Source: Chelatococcus reniformis
GTDB taxonomy: Bacteria > Pseudomonadota > Alphaproteobacteria > Rhizobiales > Beijerinckiaceae
Direction: 5' to 3'
Length of the DNA: 64,000 bases
Assembly (NCBI RefSeq): GCF_014640075.1
Contig: NZ_BMGG01000002.1
Span: 558,001-622,000, forward strand
Position 1 is the stretch's first letter; each line of letters opens with the position of its first letter. The position numbers and the translations under genes were made by a program. The notes under the pieces are model-generated. The model was not told the origin of the DNA and ran no database searches. It saw only the letters and a program-made list of their open reading frames with translations. This document shows, piece after piece, positions 35,327 through 44,807 of this stretch.

Positions 35327-35782
35327 TCAGTTCCTCCCGCAACCAGCGGCGATGCGCTCGACGGAGAGGAGTGTTTCGAGGAGCCGCTGATTGGACGGCT
35401 CCCTGCTCAAGCTTGCTGACCTATAGGCGACAGCGTTGACGATAGAGCCCTCTTCCGATTGCAGAAGCCTCCCGATGCTGGTTCGCGAGTAGTAGGGAGC
35501 TGCAACGGCAGGGTCGGCGGCGACCGGTCGAAACAGGCGCTCTCGATGCGCCTCGGCCGCGCCCGGGTCTTCAAACTCCCGCGGCGTGACCAGCCGGTTG
35601 AAGCCGCCATTCGACATGAGAACGATGACGGGGGCAGTGTCGACCGCGCCGATGTAGGCCGGCGGCGGGAATCTCAGATCGAAGGTATGGTCGCTGGTTT
35701 CCGCAAAGACCGGCGCATCCGCGGGATGGACCGAGCCCCTGAGGCCGCGCCAGAAATTCACGAGGGTGGATGGGCTGGCCAT
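35327..35782 (-). CDS. Hypothetical protein, probably truncated by frameshift
   Basis: 151 residues. The body looks like real protein (FDLRFPPPAYIGAVDTAPVIVLMSNGG, SIVNAVAYRSASLSREPSNQR) with strand-helix alternation, but it ends abruptly in ERIAAGCGRN. In the next frame the same DNA gives AHRRWLREELIPAP and then, after another shift, the 50-codon ORF at 35149-35301. I cannot name the family. It lies 76 bases from tRNA-Ser in a patch with other decayed sequence. Confidence 0.5.
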   Translation of the reverse strand: MASPSTLVNFWRGLRGSVHPADAPVFAETSDHTFDLRFPPPAYIGAVDTAPVIVLMSNGGFNRLVTPREFEDPGAAEAHRERLFRPVAADPAVAAPYYSRTSIGRLLQSEEGSIVNAVAYRSASLSREPSNQRLLETLLSVERIAAGCGRN

Positions 35783-35858
35783 TCGTGGCCCGGGATTAGG
35801 GTAGGTGCCGGATCGAATTCGAAAAGATTATCGTTCGTCGCTACTTAGACGGAAAGAA

Positions 35859-35948
35859 TGGCGGATGGGGTGGGATTCGAACCCACGGTGGGCTTGCACC
35901 CACGGCGGTTTTCAAGACCGCTGCCTTCAACCACTCGGCCACCCATCC
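35859..35948 (-). tRNA. tRNA-Ser (anticodon UGA)
   Basis: On the minus strand: acceptor GGATGGG pairs with CCCATCC, discriminator G, encoded CCA (35859-35861). The anticodon stem GCGGT/ACCGC encloses CTTGAAA with anticodon TGA. A long variable arm (GTGGGTGCAAGCCCAC) identifies the serine class II tRNA. T arm GTGGG-TTCGAAT-CCCAC. Length 90 with CCA. Confidence 0.97.
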
Positions 35949-36072
35949 GACGGGCACTGCGGCCGCGTCCCGAGCACTCTGCCGCGCTCGGTTCGGCGCT
36001 TGTAGCAGACCAGAACGCGCCGGAGAATGGCCTGCAGGCTGGAGCCGATCGGCCCCTGCGGTGCGCGGCCCG

Positions 36073-37917
36073 TCAGCCCGAGGCGGCGGCCCCGTGCGCC
36101 GCCACCGCTTGCAGGAACACCTCGCCGAACTCCTTGAGCTTGGCGGCGCCGACGCCGTTGACGGTGGCGAAGGCGTCGAGGTCTCGCGGGCGACGCAGCG
36201 CCATGTCGATGAGCGTGCGGTCGGAGAAGATCACATAGGCCGGCACCTGGCGTTCGCGGGCGAGCTGGAGCCGCAGCGCCTTGAGCGCGGCCAGCAGCCC
36301 GGAATCGACGTCGTCCGCGCCGGCGCTCGCGCCGGGCGCGGGACGTGCCTTGCCCCGTTCGCCGCGGCGCGGCGCGTCGATGCGATACTGGAACGCGCCC
36401 TCGCCGCGACCGAGCCGTTGCCCCTTCTCGGTGATCGCAAGCCCGCCGTAGCCCTCCAGGTCGAGCCGCAGGAAGCCGGCGGCGACGAGCTGGCGGATCA
36501 GCGACTGCCACACGTCCTTCTTGTGCGCCGTGCCGGAGCCGAAGGCGGCGAGCCGTTCATGCCCCCTGTCCCGCACCTTCTGCGTGTCGTGGCCGAGCAG
36601 CACGTCGACCACGTGGGCGCTGCCGAAGCGCTGACCGGTCTGCGCGACCGCGGCCAGGATGAGGCGCGCCTCCGCCGCGCCGTCGGCGTGGGCGGCCTGG
36701 TCGAGGCAGTTGTCGCAATTGCCGCAGGGCGAGGCCTGTTCGCCGAAATAGCTCAGCAGGGCCTGGCGGCGGCACTGCGCCGTCTCACAGAAGCCGATCA
36801 GGGTATCGAGGCGCCCGTGCGCGCGCCGCTTGTGCTCGGGGGAGGTGTCCTCGCCCTCGATGAACTGGCGGCGCATGCGGATGTCGTCGAGCCCGTACAG
36901 CATGTGCGCTTCGACCGGCCGCCCGTCCCGCCCGGCGCGCCCGATCTCCTGATAGTAGGCTTCCAGGCTGCCCGGCAGATCGGTGTGGAAGACGTAGGCG
37001 ACGTCGGGCTTGTCTATGCCCATGCCGAAGGCGATGGTCGCCACCATCACCACGCCCGCCTCACTCATGAAGCGGTTCTGGTTGGCGTCCCGATCCTCCT
37101 TGGCCATGCCGGCATGGTAGGGCAGGGCGCGGACCCCGTGCTCGACGAGGAAGGCCGCCGTCTCTTCGGTCTTCTTGCGCGACAGGCAGTAGACGATGCC
37201 GCTGCGGCCGGCCTGGCCTTCGACGAAGCGCAGCAACTGGCGCCGGCCCTCCCGCCGAGGTTCGACGATGAGCTTGATGTTGGGTCGATCGAAACCCAGC
37301 ACCAGGGTCTCGACGCGGTCGGCGAACAGCCGTGCCGCGATGTCGGCGCGCGTGGCTTCGTCCGCCGTGGCCGTCAGCGCGATGATCGGCACAACTGGAA
37401 AGAGTTCACGCAGCCGGGCGAGGTCCTCGTATTCCGGCCGGAAGGCCGGGCCCCATTGCGAGATGCAGTGGGCCTCGTCGATGGCGATCAGGCGGACGTC
37501 GAGCCTGGCGAGCGCCGCCAGCATCCGCCCGGTCATGAGCCGCTCGGGCGCCAGGTAGAGCAGGCGCGTCTGGCCGGCCGCGACGCGCCGCCAGGCGGCG
37601 ACGTTGGCCTCGCGGTCGAGCGAGGAGTTGATGGTGTCGGCGGCAACGCCGGCGAGCCGCAACGCTGCGACCTGATCCTGCATCAGGGCCACGAGCGGCG
37701 ACACGACGACGGTGAGCCCGCCCAGAACCAGGGCGGGCACCTGGTAGCAGAGCGACTTGCCGGCGCCGGTCGGCATCACCGTGAGCACGTGGCGCCCGCC
37801 CAGCAGCGCGTCCATGGCGCCGGCCTGGCCGGGACGGAAATCGTCGAAGCCGAACACGTCCTTGAGAACGCGTCGCTTGGGGTCCTCCAGGCCTGAAGGG
37901 ACGTCGGCCACGGTCAA
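36073..37917 (-). CDS. recQ: ATP-dependent DNA helicase RecQ
   Basis: 614 residues. Helicase core: PTGAGKS (Walker A, K54), SPLVALMQDQ, DEAH at 147-150, ALTATAD, then VATIAFGMGIDKPDV and QEIGRAGRDG. The RQC zinc site is C-(x16)-C-x2-C-x2-C in the region CRRQALLSYFGEQASPCGNC. A C-terminal HRDC domain (LKALRLQLARERQVPAYVIF, LDAFATVNGVG) is present. It unwinds DNA 3'-5' in recombination repair. It starts with TTG at 37917 in the overlap TTGA with the rmd stop, so its translation is probably coupled to the sugar genes upstream; an internal GTG two codons later is an alternative start. Confidence 0.96.
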   Translation of the reverse strand: MTVADVPSGLEDPKRRVLKDVFGFDDFRPGQAGAMDALLGGRHVLTVMPTGAGKSLCYQVPALVLGGLTVVVSPLVALMQDQVAALRLAGVAADTINSSLDREANVAAWRRVAAGQTRLLYLAPERLMTGRMLAALARLDVRLIAIDEAHCISQWGPAFRPEYEDLARLRELFPVVPIIALTATADEATRADIAARLFADRVETLVLGFDRPNIKLIVEPRREGRRQLLRFVEGQAGRSGIVYCLSRKKTEETAAFLVEHGVRALPYHAGMAKEDRDANQNRFMSEAGVVMVATIAFGMGIDKPDVAYVFHTDLPGSLEAYYQEIGRAGRDGRPVEAHMLYGLDDIRMRRQFIEGEDTSPEHKRRAHGRLDTLIGFCETAQCRRQALLSYFGEQASPCGNCDNCLDQAAHADGAAEARLILAAVAQTGQRFGSAHVVDVLLGHDTQKVRDRGHERLAAFGSGTAHKKDVWQSLIRQLVAAGFLRLDLEGYGGLAITEKGQRLGRGEGAFQYRIDAPRRGERGKARPAPGASAGADDVDSGLLAALKALRLQLARERQVPAYVIFSDRTLIDMALRRPRDLDAFATVNGVGAAKLKEFGEVFLQAVAAHGAAASG

Positions 37918-38918
37918 GCCCCCCTCGCCGGAGCGGCGGGCGGTCCGGTCCCGTCGGCCGCCCGCTCATGTGCGAGTCGACGGGTCCAATCGTCCAGGAT
38001 CGCCCCGACCGTATCGCGCCAGTCGATCTGCGGCCGCCAGCCCAGGGCCCGGCTCAGGGCAGCGCCGTCGCCCGCCATGCGGGGGATCTCGCTCGGCCGC
38101 TGCCGCTCCGGGTCATGTCGCACCTCGAACGCGCATCCCGCCGCGTCGCGCAGGTCATCGAGGATCGAGCCGATCCGGCGCAACTGGCCGGAGGCCACGT
38201 TGAAGGTGGCGACGGCAGGCAGGGCGTCACTGCCCAGGATGATCTCGCCGTAGGCGCGCACGACGTCGCGCACGTCCAGGAAATCGCGCTCCGCCGACAG
38301 GTTGCCGACATTCAGCACCGGCGTGGCGAGGCCCAGGCGGATGCGCGCCACCTGGGCGGCGAAGGCGGGAACGACAAAGCGCTCGTCTTGGCCGGGGCCG
38401 GTGTGGTTGAACGGCCGCACGATCACCAGCCGGCCGTGTTCGGCGAGAATGTCGCGCGCCGCGGCCTCGGCCGCGGCTTTGCTGCGGGCATAGACCGTGG
38501 CCGGATCGAGCAGCGCCGCCTCGTCGAGGGGGCGGCCGGCAAGAAACGATCGGCCATAGACTTCGGCCGTGGAGACGCACAGCAGCATGCCGCCGGGCGC
38601 CTCCGCGGCGACGCTCTCGGCCACGTTGATGGTGCCGGCCACGTTGACCTGCCAGGCGGCGCCCGGCCGGCGCGCCGCTTCGGGGGGCGAGGCAAGGCCG
38701 GCCAGATGCACGGTGTGCGTCGGCCTGAGCTCGCGCAGCGCGGCGCGCACTGCCGCCGCATCGCCGACATCGAGCTGACGGCACGGCAGGTCCGGGGGCA
38801 GGGGCGCAAGCGCGGTGGCGATCACCTCGTCGCCCGGCGGCAGCATGGCACTGAGCGCGCGCAGCAGATGCCGGCCGACGAAGCCCACGCTTCCGGTGAT
38901 GAGGATCCGCCGCGCCAT
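37914..38918 (-). CDS. rmd: GDP-6-deoxy-4-keto-D-mannose reductase-like protein (Rmd type)
   Basis: 334 residues, extended SDR. LITGSVGFVGRHLL binds NAD(P)H, HLAGLASP and VSTAEVYG follow, and YARSKAAAE supplies the Tyr-x-x-x-Lys pair. PFNHTGPGQDERFVVPAFA is the motif I associate with the GDP-D-rhamnose branch (Rmd). It would reduce the 4-keto group of the Gmd product to give GDP-D-rhamnose. It follows gmd by 3 bases and overlaps recQ by 4. The symbol is assigned from this context and motifs; an epimerizing homologue (fucose synthase) is less likely, since motifs of WcaG are missing. Confidence 0.82.
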   Translation of the reverse strand: MARRILITGSVGFVGRHLLRALSAMLPPGDEVIATALAPLPPDLPCRQLDVGDAAAVRAALRELRPTHTVHLAGLASPPEAARRPGAAWQVNVAGTINVAESVAAEAPGGMLLCVSTAEVYGRSFLAGRPLDEAALLDPATVYARSKAAAEAAARDILAEHGRLVIVRPFNHTGPGQDERFVVPAFAAQVARIRLGLATPVLNVGNLSAERDFLDVRDVVRAYGEIILGSDALPAVATFNVASGQLRRIGSILDDLRDAAGCAFEVRHDPERQRPSEIPRMAGDGAALSRALGWRPQIDWRDTVGAILDDWTRRLAHERAADGTGPPAAPARGA

Positions 38919-38921
38919 GAC

Positions 38922-39902
<981 letters not shown>

Positions 39903-40048
39903 TCACGAATGTCCTTCTGGTCTGCACGGCCACGAACGAGGCAGCGGCGGCATGGCGCGTGCCGCGCCCGAGTGCGTCCTCGGCTGTTTGTCGCCCAGGT
40001 GACGTCGCGGAATTGATGCGGCCTCGCGGCCGGCGCATGGGTGGTCCA

Positions 40049-41251
40049 TCACAAGGCCTTCCCCGTGCCCGGCCCCGGGCGGAACCGGCCCCCGATCTCC
40101 GCTGCCCGCGGGCCGGAGGCGGCGAACACGGCAAGGCCGCCGTCCGGCGTGCCCCCCAACCGCAACTCGGTATCGCCCGGGCGGCGAACCCCGGCGCCCG
40201 CCCGCTCCACCGAGAACGCGTCCAGGGCGGCTCCGGCCCGCTGCGCCAGGGTGAGAATACGGCACCGGCTGCAGGCTTCGTCGGCGACCACGATCACGTG
40301 GTCCTCTCGACTGATCTCCCCCGCGAGGCGAAGGATCGCCCGCCACTCCGGGGTGTCGGCGACGAGGCCGGGACCGTGCAACGCGACGCGCGGACGGTCG
40401 CGGCGCGGGGGCGCCTCCGCCGTCCAGCGCACCGGCTCGATCGCCGGGATGGCGACGTCGTCGAAGAGCCGACGCGCGACATAGGAGCCCCATCGGTCGA
40501 CGAACCTGGCGTGGTTGCGGGCGATCAGCGCCGTCAGCCGCTCCTCGTCCCAGAGCGAGCGCGAGGTGGAGTTCTCGTCATGTATCACGGTCACGTCGGC
40601 GCACAGGTAGGTGTAGTAGCCCAGCGCCCGTATGCGCAACATGAGGTCGACGTCCTCATAATAGGCCGGATCGAACAGCGGATCGAAGCCGCCGGCCGCC
40701 AGGAACAGCTCACGTCGCAGCAGCAGGCACGCGGCCGAGCAATAGTCGACGATATGAGCGCCGCGTGCCGAAATCCGCTCCACCGCGACGCCGGCCTTGC
40801 CGTGCTGGATCGTCCAGCCGTCCGGGTCGACATAGCCCCCCGCCTCCTGCAGGCGGCCGTCGGGATAGACGAACTTGGGGCCGACGGCGCCAGCCGCATG
40901 CGCCTCGTCGAGCAGGCGGACCAGCGGTCCGAGATAGCCCGCCGTCAGCTCGATGTCGTTGTTGATCAGGACGATGCGGTCGCCATGCGCCGCCTCGACG
41001 CCGATGTTGTTGGCTTCGCCGAAGAACAGGTTGGCATTGAGCTCGATGAGCCGCACGCCCTCGCGGGCGCCGAGCGCCCGCAGGGAGGGGAGGTGTTCCG
41101 GCGCGCTGCCGTTGTCGACGACGATGATCTCGAACGGAATGTCGCGCGTGTGCGCGACGATGGAATCGAGGCACTGCCGCGTGAGCTCCGGCTTGTTCCA
41201 GTTCACGACGATGAAGGAGAGCTGCACCGCGGCCGGATCGACGCCGTTCAT
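40049..41251 (-). CDS. Glycosyltransferase family 2
   Basis: 400 residues. The N-terminal 260 residues form a GT-A fold: LSFIVVNWNKPELTRQCLDS, EIIVVDNGSAPE, NLFFGEANNIG, the metal-binding VLINNDIEL (D-x-D position), FDPLFDPAYYEDVDLMLRIR and VTVIHDENSTSR. These are the marks of rhamnosyl-type GT2 enzymes (WbbL-like). Residues 270-400 form an extension without a recognised family. With gmd and rmd it probably transfers a GDP-derived deoxysugar onto a surface glycan. The ATG overlaps the upstream small ORF's stop (ATGA). Confidence 0.92.
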   Translation of the reverse strand: MNGVDPAAVQLSFIVVNWNKPELTRQCLDSIVAHTRDIPFEIIVVDNGSAPEHLPSLRALGAREGVRLIELNANLFFGEANNIGVEAAHGDRIVLINNDIELTAGYLGPLVRLLDEAHAAGAVGPKFVYPDGRLQEAGGYVDPDGWTIQHGKAGVAVERISARGAHIVDYCSAACLLLRRELFLAAGGFDPLFDPAYYEDVDLMLRIRALGYYTYLCADVTVIHDENSTSRSLWDEERLTALIARNHARFVDRWGSYVARRLFDDVAIPAIEPVRWTAEAPPRRDRPRVALHGPGLVADTPEWRAILRLAGEISREDHVIVVADEACSRCRILTLAQRAGAALDAFSVERAGAGVRRPGDTELRLGGTPDGGLAVFAASGPRAAEIGGRFRPGPGTGKAL

Positions 41252-41568
41252 GACGGCTCTCCGCGCGCGGCCGGGCGCTGCATCCCCGCCTTCGATTCGG
41301 CGCCCCCGGTGCGCGCCGGGGGCCGGTGAAGGCGTGCCGGGAGCGTGCGCAGCCGATCGACGACGCGGCGAGCCCAGGCAGTCGCCTGTTCGCAGCGCGA
41401 CAGCCTCGTGGGCGCGGCCGCCTGCCGTTGCGCCACGAGCGCAATGGCCAGATTGGCCAGCGCCTCGGCCCGCGCCAGACGCTCCCGGGGGTCGTCGGCC
41501 GTCGCAGCCGAGCGGAGCGGCACCGGCTTGGCGGCCGATGCAGCCTGCTTGCCGCTGCCTACATGCAC
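41248..41568 (-). CDS. Small ORF overlapping the glycosyltransferase start
   Basis: 106 residues from GTG at 41568. It ends in the ATGA overlap with the glycosyltransferase gene, which argues that it is translated. The composition is Ala/Arg-rich with one helix-like stretch (RLARAEALANLAIALVAQRQ) and nothing matching a known domain. It could equally be a fortuitous open frame in GC-rich DNA. Confidence 0.4.
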   Translation of the reverse strand: MHVGSGKQAASAAKPVPLRSAATADDPRERLARAEALANLAIALVAQRQAAAPTRLSRCEQATAWARRVVDRLRTLPARLHRPPARTGGAESKAGMQRPAARGEPS

Positions 41569-41642
41569 CGCAAACTCCTCATGGTCGAAGGCTCCCGCCT
41601 CTACCTGCGAGGCTAGAATGGGTCAAACCGAATCGGCCGGCC

Positions 41643-41666
41643 CGCGGCCGGCGCGCGCCGGCCGCG
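41643..41666. repeat. 24-bp perfect palindrome (arms CGCGGCCGGCGC / GCGCCGGCCGCG)
   Basis: Two 12-base arms meet without a loop in the divergent gap between the small ORF (minus) and rlpA (plus). A cruciform or hairpin could form. No T-run follows, so a terminator is unlikely; since both neighbours are divergent, no terminator is needed here either. Confidence 0.5.
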
Positions 41667-41807
41667 CCTGGGATGGTCGCAATTCTGCCACAAAAGAGCC
41701 TTGCCTTGCAGGCCCAGCGCGAGCGGTACGGGCCCTGTTCGGACGGTCCGGCCATTGCACGGCGCAACTGCGCCAACGATGTGCCGAAACAGGGATTGAA
41801 CGAACCT

Positions 41808-42842
41808 ATGCGATCGAAACGGCTTGCGTTCCAACCGAAGCGATCGATTCCAGCCGTCTCTCTCCATCCTTCGTCGACCACTGCAAAGCTGCTCGGGGCC
41901 GTGGCCCTCGGGCTGCTAACGGCCAATTGCGCGAACCAGCTGGAGCGGCAGGTCAAGCTTCAGGCGGAGCGCGGCCAGGCCAAATATGGCGTGGCACCGG
42001 GCTATCGGGGCGCGGGCATACCCAAGGGCGGCGGCCGCTCCATGGTCGGCAACAGCTACCGGGTCGGCGGCAGGACCTATACGCCGACGGTCGACCCGGA
42101 CTACACCGCCGTGGGCCTCGCGTCGTGGTACGGCCCCGGCTTCCACGGCCGACGGACCGCCAACGGCGAAATCTTCGATCGCCACTCCTTCGCCGCTGCC
42201 CATCCGACCCTGCCGTTGCCCAGTTACGTGCGGGTCACCAATCTGGCCAACAACCACTCGATGGTCGTCCGCGTCAACGATCGCGGCCCGTTTCATGGCA
42301 GGCGCATCATCGACGTCTCGCAGCGTACGGCGGAGGTGCTCGCGTTTCGCCACGTCGGCACCGCGCGGGTCAAGGTCGAATACCTCAGCCCGGCGGACGT
42401 CGACGGCAGCGACGACGCCAAGCTGTTGGCCACCCTCGATGACGGTTCCGGTTCGGGCACAGATGCGGCGCCGGCCCCCGTGCTGGTGGCGGCTGCGCCG
42501 GCCAGTCCCGAGCTGGCGGGCGGCCAGGCGTCGCCCGCCGCCGTGCCGCCCGTCGAGGCGACCGGCACGGCGCTCGTGCCCCTGACGGCTGCGGCGGATG
42601 TCGATGCGGCCGGTGAGGACGAAGAGGGACAGGCCGCCCTGCCACAGGCCAACGCCCCCTTGCCGCCGCGACGGCCGACAGATGTGGACTCGGCAGCCGC
42701 GGACGAGGACAGCGGGCAAAGCTCGGTGGCGAAGGCTGGTCCGACTGCCGTCGAGGCGCCCGGTCGCAGTGATCGCAACGCATTCGCCGCGCTGCTCAAG
42801 CGGGCCGCCGCCGGACCCACCGCCCCCACGCACGGGCGTTGA
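41808..42842 (+). CDS. rlpA: Septal ring lytic transglycosylase RlpA family protein
   Basis: 344 residues from ATG 41808. The N-terminal 45 residues include a hydrophobic signal (LLGAVALGLLTANC) with a possible, imperfect lipobox cysteine. The double-psi beta-barrel follows: VGLASWYGPGFHGRRTANGE, HPTLPLPSYVRVTNLAN and VVRVNDRGPFHGRRIIDVS. The last 130 residues are Ala/Pro/acidic, low in complexity, and I see no SPOR domain. RlpA cleaves peptidoglycan strands lacking stem peptides at the septum in some bacteria. It precedes the carboxypeptidase gene by 43 bases, as in many alphaproteobacteria. Confidence 0.93.
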   Translation: MRSKRLAFQPKRSIPAVSLHPSSTTAKLLGAVALGLLTANCANQLERQVKLQAERGQAKYGVAPGYRGAGIPKGGGRSMVGNSYRVGGRTYTPTVDPDYTAVGLASWYGPGFHGRRTANGEIFDRHSFAAAHPTLPLPSYVRVTNLANNHSMVVRVNDRGPFHGRRIIDVSQRTAEVLAFRHVGTARVKVEYLSPADVDGSDDAKLLATLDDGSGSGTDAAPAPVLVAAAPASPELAGGQASPAAVPPVEATGTALVPLTAAADVDAAGEDEEGQAALPQANAPLPPRRPTDVDSAAADEDSGQSSVAKAGPTAVEAPGRSDRNAFAALLKRAAAGPTAPTHGR

Positions 42843-42885
42843 CGCGGCTGTTGCCATCGCCGAGCGTCAGCCACACATTGGCGCT

Positions 42886-44118
42886 ATGACGGGACCTCGC
42901 ATATCCGGCCCGAGCGCCGGGCAGCGGCGGCGCGGCGCGGTGGCGGCGGCGCTCGCGGGGCTTTGTCTGCTCGGGCTAACGGCGATAGCGACGGCCGCCG
43001 CGCAGCCGAAGGAGACCAACTTTCAGTCTGCCGCCCAAAACGCCCTGTTGGTCGACGACGCGACCGGGGTCGTCCTCTACGAGAAGGCGGCCGACGAGCC
43101 CTTCGCACCCGCCAGCATGACCAAGATCATGACCGCGGCGGTGGTGTTCGAGGAGTTGCGCGCGGGCCGCCTCAACCCCGACACCGAGTTCCGCGTTTCC
43201 GAGAATGCCTGGCGCAAAGGCGGCGCGCCGTCAGGCGGCTCGGCCATGTTCGCGGCGCTCGGCAGCCGTGTCCGGGTCGATGACCTGCTGCGCGGATTGC
43301 TGGTGCAGGCCGGCAACGACGCCGCCATCGTGCTCGCCGAAGGGATTGCCGGCAGCGAGGCGAACTTCGCCGGATTGATGAACAAGCGGGCACAGGAGAT
43401 CGGGCTCACAAAGTCGTTCTTCGTCAACGCGACGGGGCTGCCGGATCCCGCCCAGCGCATGTCGGCGCGCGATCTGGCGCGGCTGGCCAAGCACGTGATC
43501 CACGATTACCCGCGGGAGTATGCCTATTTCGGCGAGCGGGAGTTCACCTGGAACAAGATCCGCCAGCTCAATCGCAACCCGCTCATCACCCTCGAAATCG
43601 GTGCCGACGGCCTATCGACGGGCTATACGGAGGAGGGGGGGTACGCCCTCGCCGGCTCGGCCGTGCAGAACGACCAGCGGTTGATCGCGATACTCGGAGG
43701 CCTCAAGTCGGCGAAGGATCGGGCCACCGAAAGCCGCAAGCTGCTCGACTGGGGCTTCCGCTTCTTCGAGTCGCGGGATCTGTTCGCGGCCACCGCGCCG
43801 GTCGGCGAGGCGGAGGTGTTCGGCGGGGCCAGTGGCGCCGTCCCCCTGATCGCCAAGCAGCCCGTCAAGCTGCTGGCTCCGCGAGGCAGCACCGAGAAGG
43901 TCGTTGTGCGAATCATCTATAAGGGCCCGCTCGCGGCGCCCGTTGCCGCAGACAAGGAGGTCGCGCGCTTGATCGTCATGCGGGGCGATATCCAGGCCCT
44001 GGAGCTGCCGCTGTACACGCAGACGGCGGTGCCGAAGGGCAGCCTGCCGGCCCGTGCCGTCGACGCCGCGGTCGAGCTGAGCACCGGTTTCATCCGGCGC
44101 GCGTTCAAGAAGATATGA
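42886..44118 (+). CDS. D-alanyl-D-alanine carboxypeptidase-like protein with altered active-site motifs
   Basis: 410 residues. Residues 1-39 are a signal peptide. S77-x-x-K80 (SMTK) holds the nucleophile of a penicillin-binding DD-peptidase. The second motif, usually Ser-x-Asn, reads Q-A-G-N at 141-144, and the third, usually Lys-Thr-Gly, reads D-G-L-S-T-G at 241-246. So both the second-motif serine and the third-motif lysine are replaced, while the rest (TWNKIRQLNRNPL, STGLPDPAQ-like FVNATGLPDPAQ) fits S11 family carboxypeptidases. The C-terminal domain (LAPRGSTEKVVVRIIYKGPL) is the normal DacA/DacC beta domain. Activity could be reduced or modified. Its stop overlaps tmk (ATGA). Confidence 0.93.
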   Translation: MTGPRISGPSAGQRRRGAVAAALAGLCLLGLTAIATAAAQPKETNFQSAAQNALLVDDATGVVLYEKAADEPFAPASMTKIMTAAVVFEELRAGRLNPDTEFRVSENAWRKGGAPSGGSAMFAALGSRVRVDDLLRGLLVQAGNDAAIVLAEGIAGSEANFAGLMNKRAQEIGLTKSFFVNATGLPDPAQRMSARDLARLAKHVIHDYPREYAYFGEREFTWNKIRQLNRNPLITLEIGADGLSTGYTEEGGYALAGSAVQNDQRLIAILGGLKSAKDRATESRKLLDWGFRFFESRDLFAATAPVGEAEVFGGASGAVPLIAKQPVKLLAPRGSTEKVVVRIIYKGPLAAPVAADKEVARLIVMRGDIQALELPLYTQTAVPKGSLPARAVDAAVELSTGFIRRAFKKI

Positions 44119-44807
44119 ACAGATCGGGCCGAGGCCGATTCATTACGTTCGAGGGCGGTGAGGGCGCCGGCAAGTCGACGCAGCTGCGCCAGCTGGCGGC
44201 GGCCCTGCGCGCACGCGGCATCGACGTCGTGATCACGCGGGAGCCGGGGGGATCGCCGCGCGCCGAGGAGATTCGCACCTACCTGCTGGCCGGCCACGCC
44301 CGCGATCTCGGTGCCACAGCCGAAGCTGTGCTGTTTTCCGCCGCGCGCCTCGACCATATCGACCGCCTGATTCGGCCGGCGCTCGAACGTGGTGCCTGGG
44401 TTCTGTGCGATCGATTCGCCGATTCCACCCGCGCCTACCAGGGGGCCCTCGGTGATGTCGACACGGGCCTGATCGACGCCCTCGAACGGGTCGTGGTCGG
44501 CGACATGCGGCCCGATCTCACCATCGTCCTCGACATCGCCGCCCCGGTCGGTCTGGCACGCGCCGCCGCGCGCCGCGGCGCAGACGCCGCGCCCGATCGC
44601 TTCGAGGCCGAGGACGTCGGCTTCCACACCCGGTTGCGAAGCGCATTCCAGGCGATCGCCGAGCAGCATGCGGATCGCTGCGTCGTCGTCGATGCCGACC
44701 AGGAGGAGACGGCCGTGGCGGCGGCCATCGCCGCCATCGTCGAGCAGCGTTTCGAGGAGCTCGTTCACCCCCACGAACCCGTCATAGGGCTCCGCCGCAA
44801 TGGCTGA
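44115..44807 (+). CDS. tmk: Thymidylate kinase
   Basis: 230 residues. FEGGEGAGKST (Walker A, 14-22), TREPGGSPRAEEIR, LCDRFADSTRAYQG (DRF/DRY motif with the substrate-binding residues) and RFEAEDVGFHTRLR in the lid are all present. It phosphorylates dTMP to dTDP with ATP in the cytoplasm. The ATG overlaps the carboxypeptidase stop (ATGA) and its own end overlaps holB by 8 bases, so the run is tightly coupled. The C-terminal tail after about residue 210 is longer than usual. Confidence 0.96.
   Translation: MNRSGRGRFITFEGGEGAGKSTQLRQLAAALRARGIDVVITREPGGSPRAEEIRTYLLAGHARDLGATAEAVLFSAARLDHIDRLIRPALERGAWVLCDRFADSTRAYQGALGDVDTGLIDALERVVVGDMRPDLTIVLDIAAPVGLARAAARRGADAAPDRFEAEDVGFHTRLRSAFQAIAEQHADRCVVVDADQEETAVAAAIAAIVEQRFEELVHPHEPVIGLRRNG

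Noticed and set aside
41643-41666. 24-base palindrome as an intrinsic terminator
   Set aside because: It lies between divergent genes and no T-run follows, so neither position nor sequence fits.
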